From Modestobacter sp. (lineage in GTDB: Bacteria > Actinomycetota > Actinomycetes > Mycobacteriales > Geodermatophilaceae), in NCBI GenBank assembly GCA_025966175.1, contig JAOPVN010000018.1:1-6460 (forward strand): a DNA stretch of 6,460 nucleotides, in the 5' to 3' direction. The translations under genes and the position numbers were made by a program. Under the pieces are notes generated by a model. It saw only the letters and a list, made by a program, of their open reading frames with translations. It had not been told where the DNA came from and did no database searches. Below are positions 1 through 5,668 of the stretch, piece by piece. Numbering within the stretch: position 1 is the stretch's first letter; each line of letters begins with the position of its first letter.

Positions 1-118
1 GTCCTTCGAGGGCTACACGCTCGTCGGACTGGGCGTCCGGGCACGGCTGCCGTTCCGGGTGTTCGTCCTCCCGGCATCACCGGGCCGGATGATCGTCGAC
101 GTGGCGCACCACTGGTGA
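1..118 (+). CDS. C-terminal end of a probable AMIN-like domain (lipo)protein (5' partial)
   Basis: An open frame enters from the left edge (first full codon at base 2) and stops at TGA 116-118, giving 38 residues. The visible tail reads SFEGYTLVGLGVRARL, then PFRVFVL, and ends IVDVAHHW. A beta-strand pattern of this kind, ending in a VVDVAH-like strand, resembles the C-terminus of actinobacterial AMIN-like domain proteins, which are usually secreted or lipid-anchored cell-envelope proteins of unknown role. The signal peptide or lipobox that would confirm export lies outside the window. The frame ends 10 bases before a perfect hairpin, as expected for a real gene end. The family call rests on this short tail only; that it is a coding end is more certain than the name. 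Confidence 0.6.
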   Translation, partial: SFEGYTLVGLGVRARLPFRVFVLPASPGRMIVDVAHHW

Positions 119-128
119 CAGAACGAAC

Positions 129-156
129 GAGGGCCCCGGCGGTTGCCGGGGCCCTC
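129..156. terminator. Bidirectional hairpin terminator between convergent genes
   Basis: A perfect 12-bp stem, GAGGGCCCCGGC (129-140) with GCCGGGGCCCTC (145-156), is closed by the 4-base loop GGTT. It starts 10 bases after the TGA of the + strand gene and ends 3 bases before the stop of the minus-strand small membrane protein gene, so it can terminate both. There is no long U-tract on either side, which is usual for actinobacterial terminators. Confidence 0.85.
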
Positions 157-159
157 CTC

Positions 160-474
160 TCACGACCGGTACGGCCGACCGTCGTCCTCCCGCGGTGGCT
201 CGATGGCCAGCGGCGCGCGGCGCAGTGTGTCCAGCAGCTCCTCCCCGGGGTCACGGTCCGGGGTGTCGATCAGCTCGGCCGGGGTGTCGGGCACCTGGTC
301 GGCCGGGTCGAAGCTGCGCGGCACGCGCTTGAGGTGGCGGCCCATCGACCGGCCCAGGAACAGCACGGCGATGAGCAGGACGACGATCAGCAGCAGCCCG
401 AGCGGACCGGACTTGCCGACGTCCTCGGGGAGCTGCTGCTGGTCGACGGCGAGCAGCGTCAGTGCGGTGCTCAT
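160..474 (-). CDS. Small single-pass membrane protein, translationally coupled to mca (Rv1083-like position)
   Basis: This 104-residue protein starts at ATG 474-472 and stops at TGA 162-160. A strong Shine-Dalgarno GGAGG (483-479) lies 4 bases upstream of the ATG, and the ATG overlaps the mca stop as ATGA, so the two are probably translated together. A short N-terminal segment (about residues 1-22, with a QQQ run) precedes one clear transmembrane helix at about residues 24-41 (PLGLLLIVVLLIAVLFLG). A basic stretch follows (RSMGRHLKR, 42-50), and then a Pro/Asp/Glu-rich, probably disordered tail. By the positive-inside rule the tail should be cytoplasmic. M. tuberculosis also has a small hypothetical gene, Rv1083, directly after mca, so the arrangement looks conserved. 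No enzyme motif is visible. A role in tethering or assisting Mca is only an inference. A longer open frame reaching to 741 is an antisense-style extension inside mca and lacks a sensible start. Confidence 0.85.
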   Translation of the reverse strand: MSTALTLLAVDQQQLPEDVGKSGPLGLLLIVVLLIAVLFLGRSMGRHLKRVPRSFDPADQVPDTPAELIDTPDRDPGEELLDTLRRAPLAIEPPREDDGRPYRS

Positions 475-1358
475 GAGACCTCCGCCGTGCTGCGGACGCC
501 GGCGAACAGGTCGTCCTCGGGCACCGGGGCGTCGACCACGGAGCGGGCCAGTTCGTAGTCCTCGGTCGGCCAGGCGTGGCTCTGCACGTCCAGCGGCACG
601 GAGAACCAGCGCCCGGTGGGGTCGATCTGGGTCGCGTGCGCGATCAGCGCGGCGTCGCGCACCGAGAAGTACTCCGAACAGGGCACCTGGGTGGTCACCC
701 GGTGGGAGATGTCCTTCTCCGGGTCCCAGCTGGCCAGCCACTCGGTGTACGGGGACTCGGCGCCCATGGCCAGCACCGCCTCGTGCAGCGCCTTCGTCCG
801 CGGCAGGGTGAAGCTCATGTGGTAGTAGAGCTTGCTCACCTGCCAGGGCTCACCCAGCTCCGGGTACTGCTCCGGGTCGCCGGCCGCCTCGAAGGCGTGC
901 ACCGAGATCTCGTGGGTCTTGATGTGGTCGGGGTGCGGGTACCCCCCGCGCTCGTCGTAGGAGGTCATCACCTGCGGCTTGAAGCGGCGGATCAACTCCA
1001 CCAGTGGCGCGGCGGCCTCCTCCAGCGGGATCAGCGCGAAGCAGCCCTCCGGCAGCGGCGGCAGCGGGTCGCCCTCGGGCAGCCCGGAGTCGACGAAGCC
1101 GAGGAACTCCTGCTCGACGCCGAGGACCTCGCGCGCCCTCGCCATCTCCTCGGTGCGGATCTCGGCCATCCGCTCCCACACCTCCGGGCGGTCCATCGCC
1201 GGGTTGAGCACCGAGCCGCGCTCGCCACCGGTGCAGGTGGCCACCAGCACGCGGGCGCCTTCGGCAACGTACTTCGCCATGGTCGCGGCGCCCTTGCTCG
1301 ACTCGTCGTCGGGGTGGGCGTGGACCGCGAGCAGACGCAACTGGTCCGGATCGCTCAC
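471..1358 (-). CDS. mca: Mycothiol S-conjugate amidase Mca
   Basis: This 295-residue cytoplasmic zinc hydrolase of the LmbE/PIG-L family cleaves mycothiol S-conjugates of electrophiles or drugs. It releases a mercapturic acid for export and GlcN-Ins for recycling into mycothiol. The N-terminal AHPDDE motif is at residues 14-19. By analogy with MshB, H15 and D18 bind zinc and D17 is the general base. HPDH at 142-145 supplies the third ligand (H145) and a second catalytic His (H142). The stretch DESSKGAAT (18-26), with a lysine just after the metal motif, and the CTGGERGSVLNPAM block (42-55) are typical of Mca and not of the deacetylase MshB. The length matches the family (about 290). It starts at GTG 1358-1356, with Shine-Dalgarno AGGAG (1368-1364) 5 bases upstream. 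Its stop overlaps the next gene's ATG. It is divergent from greA; a possible leader ORF ends on its start codon. Confidence 0.95.
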   Translation of the reverse strand: MSDPDQLRLLAVHAHPDDESSKGAATMAKYVAEGARVLVATCTGGERGSVLNPAMDRPEVWERMAEIRTEEMARAREVLGVEQEFLGFVDSGLPEGDPLPPLPEGCFALIPLEEAAAPLVELIRRFKPQVMTSYDERGGYPHPDHIKTHEISVHAFEAAGDPEQYPELGEPWQVSKLYYHMSFTLPRTKALHEAVLAMGAESPYTEWLASWDPEKDISHRVTTQVPCSEYFSVRDAALIAHATQIDPTGRWFSVPLDVQSHAWPTEDYELARSVVDAPVPEDDLFAGVRSTAEVS

Positions 1359-1420
1359 GTGTTCTCCTCGCTGCGCTCGTCGAACCCGTGCCCGACGGTG
1401 CTGTGCTGCTGAACCACCAT
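1355..1420 (-). CDS. Possible 21-codon leader ORF overlapping the mca start
   Basis: On the minus strand an ATG at 1420-1418 opens a 21-codon frame that begins MVVQQHSTVG and ends DERSEENT. Its TGA (1357-1355) overlaps the mca GTG as GTGA, the same 4-base coupling style seen at the other junctions here. A GAGG sequence sits 6 bases upstream of the ATG. The mca Shine-Dalgarno lies inside this frame, so ribosomes translating it would end at the mca start and could reinitiate there. There is no homology I can name, and the frame is short enough to be chance in GC-rich DNA. If real, it is a coupling or attenuation leader rather than a functional protein. Confidence 0.25.
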   Translation of the reverse strand: MVVQQHSTVGHGFDERSEENT

Positions 1421-1432
1421 TGTCCCCCTCGG

Positions 1433-1464
1433 CCGGCGGCGGTGGCGCCGGGCCCGGCCGCCGG
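1433..1464. other. GC-rich inverted repeat in the mca-greA divergent region
   Basis: CCGGCGGC (1433-1440) pairs with GCCGCCGG (1457-1464) around a 16-base interior that itself contains the palindromes GGCGCC and GGGCCC. It lies just upstream of the possible mca leader ORF and would form a very stable RNA hairpin in either transcript. It could be an upstream structural element of the mca leader, or simply GC-rich intergenic DNA. There is no direct evidence of function. Confidence 0.25.
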
Positions 1465-1554
1465 GCGTGTGCTGGTCGCCACTCCGGTCCGGTGCTGCGG
1501 GGACGTCACCACGGTCGGTGCCGTCCCGGACCGCTGCGGGAGAGCCTCCCCCGG

Positions 1555-1563
1555 TGTTAAGTT
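1555..1563 (+). promoter_or_regulatory. Candidate extended -10 promoter for greA
   Basis: The sequence TGT-TAAGTT (1555-1563) fits an extended -10 element (TGN followed by TANNNT) and sits in the only AT-richer island of the divergent gap. No convincing -35 hexamer is seen 16-18 bases upstream, which is tolerated when TGN is present. It would start transcription near 1570 and give a leader of about 58 bases before the greA GTG. A nearby TTGACC at 1571-1576 could instead be a -35 box, but the matching -10 position (1594-1599, ACAGAG) is poor. Confidence 0.3.
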
Positions 1564-1627
1564 TCCCGGATTGACCAAACGGTGGCTCTCGTGACAGAGG
1601 GTCGCAACCGAGCACCAGGAGTGATCC

Positions 1628-2134
1628 GTGTCCACCCCCACTGACGAGCAGGACCAGGGCGTCTGGTTGACGCAGCAGGCCCACGACCGGCTGCGCGCCG
1701 AGCTCGACCAGCTGGTGGCGAACCGGCCGGTGATCGCCAAGGAGATCAACGACCGCCGCGAGGAGGGTGACCTCAAGGAGAACGGCGGCTACCACGCTGC
1801 TCGCGAGGAGCAGGGCAAGCAGGAGGGCCGGATCCGGCAGCTCACCGACCTGCTGCGCAAGGCGCGCGTCGGCGCGGCTCCGACGACGGCCACCCACGCC
1901 GCCCTCGGCACGGTCATCACGATCGCGTTCGACGGCGACCAGGACGACACCGAGAAGTTCCTGCTCGGCTCCCGCGAGATCGCCGGCACCACCGAGCTCA
2001 CCGTCTACTCCCCCGAGTCGGCACTGGGCGCTGCGATCGTCGGCGCCGCACCGGGCGCGACGGTCACCTACACGGCCCCGAACGGCAAGGACATCTCCGT
2101 GAAGGTCCTGGCCGTCGAGCCGTTCGTCCCCTGA
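1628..2134 (+). CDS. greA: Transcription elongation factor GreA
   Basis: This 168-residue factor enters the secondary channel of backtracked RNA polymerase and stimulates cleavage of the extruded RNA 3' end, so that elongation can resume. The N-terminal part (about 12-85) is the antiparallel coiled coil. Its tip carries EGDLKEN (46-52) with the acidic pair D48 and E51, which position the catalytic Mg ion (equivalent to D41 and E44 of E. coli GreA). The next stretch, GYHAAREEQGKQEGRI, is strongly family-typical. The C-terminal part (about 90-168) is the FKBP-like domain that docks on the polymerase, ending with the usual SALGAAIVGAAPGATV segment. It is about 10 residues longer than E. coli GreA because of an N-terminal extension. 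GTG at 1628 is chosen because AGGAG (1617-1621) lies 6 bases upstream. The RNHCP gene follows after 8 bases. Confidence 0.96.
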   Translation: MSTPTDEQDQGVWLTQQAHDRLRAELDQLVANRPVIAKEINDRREEGDLKENGGYHAAREEQGKQEGRIRQLTDLLRKARVGAAPTTATHAALGTVITIAFDGDQDDTEKFLLGSREIAGTTELTVYSPESALGAAIVGAAPGATVTYTAPNGKDISVKVLAVEPFVP

Positions 2135-2142
2135 TCGACCGC

Positions 2143-2487
2143 ATGACCAGCACGGTGGACGGCGGGCGGGCGCGGTCCCGGCGGGCGGAGAACACCACCT
2201 TCGTCTGCGGGTACTGCGCGACGCCGGTGCCGGCCAACACCGACGGGCACTACCGCAACCACTGCCCGTGGTGCCTCTGGTCGCTGCACGTCGACGAGCT
2301 GCCCGGCGACCGGGCCAGCGAGTGCCAGGCGCTGATGGAGCCGATCGGCCTGGTGGAGAAGTCCGGGAAGGGCTGGCAGGTGATGCACCGCTGCACGCGG
2401 TGCGGTCACCGCCAGCCCAACCGGCTGGTCCGGGACGGCAGCGCCCCCGACGACCTGGACCTGGTGCTCCAGCTCCCCTGGCTGTGA
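2143..2487 (+). CDS. RNHCP domain-containing zinc-ribbon-like protein
   Basis: This 114-residue protein carries the hallmark RNHCP at residues 38-42, within the conserved run DGHYRNHCPWCLWSLHVD (34-51). Three CxxC pairs (C22/C25, C41/C44, C84/C87), plus C61, suggest that it binds one or two zinc ions in a ribbon fold. The family (Pfam RNHCP) is named for the motif and its function is not established. The first 15 or so residues are basic and probably disordered; the C-terminus is acidic and hydrophobic (DDLDLVLQLPWL). The ATG at 2143 is 8 bases after the greA stop and has no clear Shine-Dalgarno of its own, so translation probably depends on coupling to greA. A role in nucleic-acid binding or transcription is suggested only by the zinc-ribbon look and the greA linkage. 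Confidence 0.88.
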   Translation: MTSTVDGGRARSRRAENTTFVCGYCATPVPANTDGHYRNHCPWCLWSLHVDELPGDRASECQALMEPIGLVEKSGKGWQVMHRCTRCGHRQPNRLVRDGSAPDDLDLVLQLPWL

Positions 2488-2590
2488 CACGGCGACCCTC
2501 CCGGATCGCACCACCTGCCGTTCCCGGCTGGCGCTGAGCCGCCCTGTGGGTGGCATTGCACGCCGGCTGCCCGGACCTGTGCCGTGCAGG

Positions 2591-2625
2591 GGGCGGCCGC
2601 CGACCGGTCGGCCAGGCAGCCGCCC
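2591..2625. terminator. Probable bidirectional terminator hairpin in the convergent gap
   Basis: GGGCGGC (2591-2597) pairs with GCCGCCC (2619-2625). The interior holds a perfect 12-bp palindrome CCGACCGGTCGG (2600-2611) that can form its own short stem. The structure lies between the converging ends of the RNHCP gene (stop at 2487) and the M3 peptidase gene (stop at 2640), 15 bases from the latter. There is no U-tract. The remainder of the 152-base gap (2488-2590) shows no gene or clear motif. Confidence 0.5.
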
Positions 2626-2639
2626 TCAGATCCCGGAGC

Positions 2640-4724
2640 TCACGCCGCCGGGGCCAGCCCCCGGCGGCGGAGCAGTGGGCCGGTGTCGGCGTCGCGGCCG
2701 CGGACGGCCCGGAAGGCGCCGAGCGCGTCGACCGACCCGCCCCGGGAGAGCAGCCGGCTGCGGAACACGTCGCCGTTCTCCCGGTTCAGCCCACCGTTCT
2801 CCTTGAACCACTCCACGGTGTCGGCGTCCAGGACCTCCGACCAGATGTAGGAGTAGTAGCCGGCCGAGTAGCCGCCGGCGAAGACGTGCTGGAAGTACGT
2901 CGTCCGGTACCGCGGCGGGACGAGGGCGAAGTCCACCCCGGCCGCCTCGAGCGCCTGCGCCTCGAACGCCTGCGGGTCGGTGACGATGGTCTCCGGGTCG
3001 ATCCGGTGCCACGCCTGGTCGAGCATCGTCGCGGCCAGGTACTCCAGCGTCGCGAAGCCCTCGCCCCACAGCGCCGCGGCCTCGATCGCCCGCACGGTCT
3101 CCGGCGGCAGCGGCTCGCCGGTCTCGACGTGGGTGGCGTAGTGCGTGAGCACCTCCGGCCACAACGCCCACATCTCGTTCACCTGGCTGGGGAACTCGAC
3201 GAAGTCACGGGGTACGGCGGTGCCGGAGAACCGCGGGTAGGTGACGTCGGAGAACAGCCCGTGCAGCGCGTGCCCGAACTCGTGGAACAGCGTGGTCACC
3301 TCGGTCAGCGTCAGCAGGGTCGGCTGACCGGCCGCGGGCCGGGTGACGTTGAGGTTGTTGAAGACGACCGGCTGGGTGCCCAGCAGCCGCGACTGGGTGA
3401 CGAAGGCGCTCATCCACGCGCCACCGCGCTTGCCCTCCCGGGCGTAGTAGTCGCCCAGGTACAGCCCGACCGGCTCCCCGTCGGCACCGGTGACCTCCCA
3501 GACCCGGGTGTCGGGGTGGAAGCCGACCAGGTCCGTGCGGGGGGTGAAGGTGTAGCCGTACAGCAGCTCGGCGGCCCGGAAGACCCCATCGACCAGCACC
3601 CGGTCCAGCTCGAACCACGGGCGCAGCGCCGCGCTGTCGACGGCGTAGCGCTCCGACCGCACCCGTTCGGAGTAGAACGCCCAGTCCCACGCGGCCAGCT
3701 CGATCCCGTCGGCGGCGGCCAGCTCGGTGAGCACCTGCGCCTCGGCCTTCGCGTTGGCCACCGACGGGGCGACGAGCTCCCCGAGCAGGGCGTCGACGGC
3801 GGAGGACGTCTTCGCGGTCTGGTCGGCGGCGATCAGGTCGGCGTGGGTGTCGAACCCGAGCAGCCGGGCCCGCACCGCGCGCAGGTGCGCCATCTCCGCG
3901 GCGACCGGGCCGTTGTCGTGCTCGCCGTCGGAGGCCCGCGTCACTGACGCCTCGAACAGCCGCCGGCGCAGCTCCCGGTTGCGCAGCTTGGCCAGCGCCG
4001 GCTGACCGCTGGGCAGTACCAGGGTCAGCAGGTACGACCCGTCGCGCCCACGCTCGGCCGCGGCTCCGGCAGCCGCGGCCACCTCCGCCGGCGACAGTCC
4101 GTCGAGCTCCGCCGCCTCACCGACCACCACCGCCGCCGCCTCGGTGGCCAGCTGGAGGTTCTGATCGAACGTGGTGCTCAGCTCGGCCAGCCGCAGGTTG
4201 AGCTCGCGCAGCTGCTCCCGGCCGGCGTCGTCGAGGCCGGCCCCGGCGAGCACGAAGTCCAGGTGGTAGCGCTCGACCAGCCGCACCTGCTCCTCGTCCA
4301 GACCGGCGTCGTGACGGTCGGCGTGCACCGCGTCGACCCGGGCGAACAGCGCGGGATCCAACCGCAGGGCGTCGTCGTGCGCGGCGGCGAGCGGGGCGAA
4401 CTCCCGTTCGATCTCCCGGATCCGGTCGTTGGAGACCGCTGAGGTCATGTTGTAGAACACCCGCTCGGCCCGGGCCAGCAGCTGCCCGGACCGCTCGAGC
4501 GCGACCACGGTGTTCTCGAAGGTCGGCTCCGCCGGGTCGGCGACCAGCGCGGCCACCTCGGCCCGCTGCTCGGCCATGCCCGCGAGCAGGGCCTCGCGGA
4601 CGTGTTCCGGCGTGACCTCGCCGAACGGAGGCAGCTGGTAGGGCAGCTGCGAGGGCGCTGCCAGTGGGTTGGACGCGGACAGGGGCGCGGAGGCCGGCAA
4701 CCCAGCCGGGGCAACGGTGCTCAT
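2640..4724 (-). CDS. dcp: M3 family zinc metallopeptidase, peptidyl-dipeptidase Dcp type
   Basis: This 694-residue protein matches the roughly 680-residue length of Dcp. These cytoplasmic enzymes remove dipeptides from peptide C-termini and finish peptide breakdown. The zinc site HEFGH is at 481-485 (zinc ligands H481 and H485, catalytic E482). The third ligand E510 lies in DFVEFPSQ, 25 residues after H485, as in the family. The block GGYSAGYYSYIW (617-628) provides the substrate-binding residues H613, Y619 and Y626, corresponding to H601, Y607 and Y614 of E. coli Dcp. YLGDYYAREGKRGGAWM (422-438) and SGTAVPRDFVEFPSQ favour Dcp over oligopeptidase A. ATG 4724-4722 (MSTVAP) is preferred because GAGGA sits 8 bases upstream; the ATG at 4733 directly abuts that site, and a frame extending to 4970 would overlap the permease gene. 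There is no signal peptide. The neighbouring exporter genes are upstream on the same strand but separated by a terminator-like repeat. Confidence 0.93.
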   Translation of the reverse strand: MSTVAPAGLPASAPLSASNPLAAPSQLPYQLPPFGEVTPEHVREALLAGMAEQRAEVAALVADPAEPTFENTVVALERSGQLLARAERVFYNMTSAVSNDRIREIEREFAPLAAAHDDALRLDPALFARVDAVHADRHDAGLDEEQVRLVERYHLDFVLAGAGLDDAGREQLRELNLRLAELSTTFDQNLQLATEAAAVVVGEAAELDGLSPAEVAAAAGAAAERGRDGSYLLTLVLPSGQPALAKLRNRELRRRLFEASVTRASDGEHDNGPVAAEMAHLRAVRARLLGFDTHADLIAADQTAKTSSAVDALLGELVAPSVANAKAEAQVLTELAAADGIELAAWDWAFYSERVRSERYAVDSAALRPWFELDRVLVDGVFRAAELLYGYTFTPRTDLVGFHPDTRVWEVTGADGEPVGLYLGDYYAREGKRGGAWMSAFVTQSRLLGTQPVVFNNLNVTRPAAGQPTLLTLTEVTTLFHEFGHALHGLFSDVTYPRFSGTAVPRDFVEFPSQVNEMWALWPEVLTHYATHVETGEPLPPETVRAIEAAALWGEGFATLEYLAATMLDQAWHRIDPETIVTDPQAFEAQALEAAGVDFALVPPRYRTTYFQHVFAGGYSAGYYSYIWSEVLDADTVEWFKENGGLNRENGDVFRSRLLSRGGSVDALGAFRAVRGRDADTGPLLRRRGLAPAA

Positions 4725-4767
4725 CAGCACCATCCTCGTCCCGGGTCGCCGACCTCCACCACCGGGT

Positions 4768-4815
4768 GGCCTCTCTGCAGGGTCCCTCCGCCGGCCCCTC
4801 GGCCTCTCTGCAGGG
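4768..4815. repeat. Tandem direct repeat, two copies at 33-bp period
   Basis: GGCCTCTCTGCAGGG occurs at 4768-4782 and again, identically, at 4801-4815. Extending the alignment, 22 of the first 24 bases of the two 33-bp units agree, after which they diverge. A partial inverted copy (GCAGAGAGG, 4846-4854) lies 30 bases further on. The copies occupy the gap between the permease gene and the peptidase gene. They could be part of a dispersed intergenic repeat family, but only a genome-wide count would show that. Confidence 0.8.
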
Positions 4816-4857
4816 GCCCGCCGCGAGCGTGCGAGCGGTGGGGGGGCAGAGAGGTCC
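4801..4857 (-). terminator. Probable terminator of the ABC exporter operon, built from inverted repeat copies
   Basis: Read on the minus strand just after the permease stop, CCTCTCTGC (4854-4846) pairs perfectly over 9 bp with GCAGAGAGG (4811-4803). Inside it, CCCACCGC (4842-4835) pairs with GCGGCGGG (4824-4817) apart from one A-C mismatch, leaving a 10-base loop. The whole is a long nested hairpin beginning 5 bases after the permease stop codon. There is no U-tract. The second repeat copy (4778-4770) offers an alternative partner for the same left arm, so two mutually exclusive folds are possible. Confidence 0.55.
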
Positions 4858-4861
4858 TTGT

Positions 4862-5668
4862 TCAGCGGCTGGCCGTGCGCAGATAGGCGCGCACCGACAG
4901 CGGCACGAACACCGCGAGGATCACCGCGGCCCACAGCAGCGTGTAGGCCACCGGGTGCTGCAGCGACCACGCCTCGGGCTCGGGCGCACCGGCCGGGATG
5001 TTGCCGAACAGCTCACGGGCGGCCTGCACGACCGTGGACACCGGGTTCCACTCGGCGAAGGTGCGCAGCACCGCGGGGAAGCTCTCGAGCGGCACGAAGG
5101 TGTTGGCCACGAACGTGATCGGGAAGATCACGATGAAGCTGGCGTTGTTGACCACCTCGGGCGTGCGTACCAGCAGGCCGACCATCGCCATCAGCCAGGA
5201 GATGGCGTAGGCGAACACCAGCAGGATCAGGAACCCGGCCGCGGCCTCTCCCACCGACGTGTTGATCCGCCAGCCGACGGCCAGGCCGGTCAGCGCCATC
5301 ACCAGGATGGACAGGGCATTGAGCCCGAGGTCGGCGACCGTGCGCCCGATCAGGACCGCCGAGCGGGACATCGGCAGGGACCGGAACCGGTCGATCAACC
5401 CCTTCTGCAGGTCGTCGGCGATGCTCGCGCCGGTGATCGTGCTACCGAAGATCACCGTCTGGGCGAAGATCCCGGGCAGCAGGAACTCGGCATAGCTGAC
5501 TCCCCCGGGCACGTTGATCGCGCCACCGAAGACGTAGCGGAACAGCAGCACGAACATGATCGGCGACAGCGTCGCGAAGACGATCAGGTCGGGCACCCGC
5601 TTGACCTTGATCAGGTTCCGCCGGGTGATGGTGACGCTGTCGGAGACGGTCTCGGCCAGGGTGGTCAT
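4862..5668 (-). CDS. ABC-2 type exporter permease, DrrB-like
   Basis: This 268-residue integral membrane subunit belongs to an ABC exporter of the daunorubicin-resistance (DrrAB) type. About six hydrophobic segments are visible, near residues 28-48, 62-82, 112-133, 143-165, 175-195 and 240-258. The stretch DLQKGLIDRFRSLPMSRSAVLIGRTVAD (86-113, in two adjoining motifs) is the characteristic ABC-2 cytoplasmic region. FVPLESFPAVLR and EWNPVSTVVQAAREL (207-220) mark the conserved C-terminal part. ATG 5668-5666 overlaps the ATPase stop as ATGA, and AGGAG (5680-5676) is 7 bases upstream, so the two subunits are co-translated. Relatives export antibiotics, polyketides or lipids; the substrate here cannot be told from sequence, and no biosynthetic genes are in view. 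The family call is firm, the substrate unknown. Confidence 0.93.
   Translation of the reverse strand: MTTLAETVSDSVTITRRNLIKVKRVPDLIVFATLSPIMFVLLFRYVFGGAINVPGGVSYAEFLLPGIFAQTVIFGSTITGASIADDLQKGLIDRFRSLPMSRSAVLIGRTVADLGLNALSILVMALTGLAVGWRINTSVGEAAAGFLILLVFAYAISWLMAMVGLLVRTPEVVNNASFIVIFPITFVANTFVPLESFPAVLRTFAEWNPVSTVVQAARELFGNIPAGAPEPEAWSLQHPVAYTLLWAAVILAVFVPLSVRAYLRTASR

Noticed and set aside
115..558. A + strand frame whose GTG overlaps the stop of the first gene as GTGA
   Set aside because: It would read through the terminator hairpin and then lie antisense to the small membrane protein and mca; the overlap is chance.
576..1412. A 278-codon + strand open frame antisense to mca
   Set aside because: mca is identified with confidence on the other strand, and this frame shows only Arg/Leu/Val/His-rich shadow composition.
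1419..1424. GACAAT on the minus strand as a -10 box for mca
   Set aside because: It overlaps the leader ORF start and has no -35-like sequence at the correct distance (CGCCAC at 17 bases).
1571..1599. TTGACC as the -35 box of a greA promoter
   Set aside because: The positions 17-18 bases downstream (ACAGAG or CAGAGG) do not resemble a -10 element; the extended -10 at 1555-1563 is the better candidate.
850..1776. A 308-codon minus-strand frame across mca, the divergent gap and the start of greA
   Set aside because: It is out of frame with mca and antisense to greA, with Arg/Pro-rich shadow sequence and no domain.
2550..3947. A 465-codon + strand open frame antisense to the M3 peptidase gene
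   Set aside because: The opposite strand encodes all the M3 catalytic motifs; this frame has low-complexity composition and no recognisable motif.
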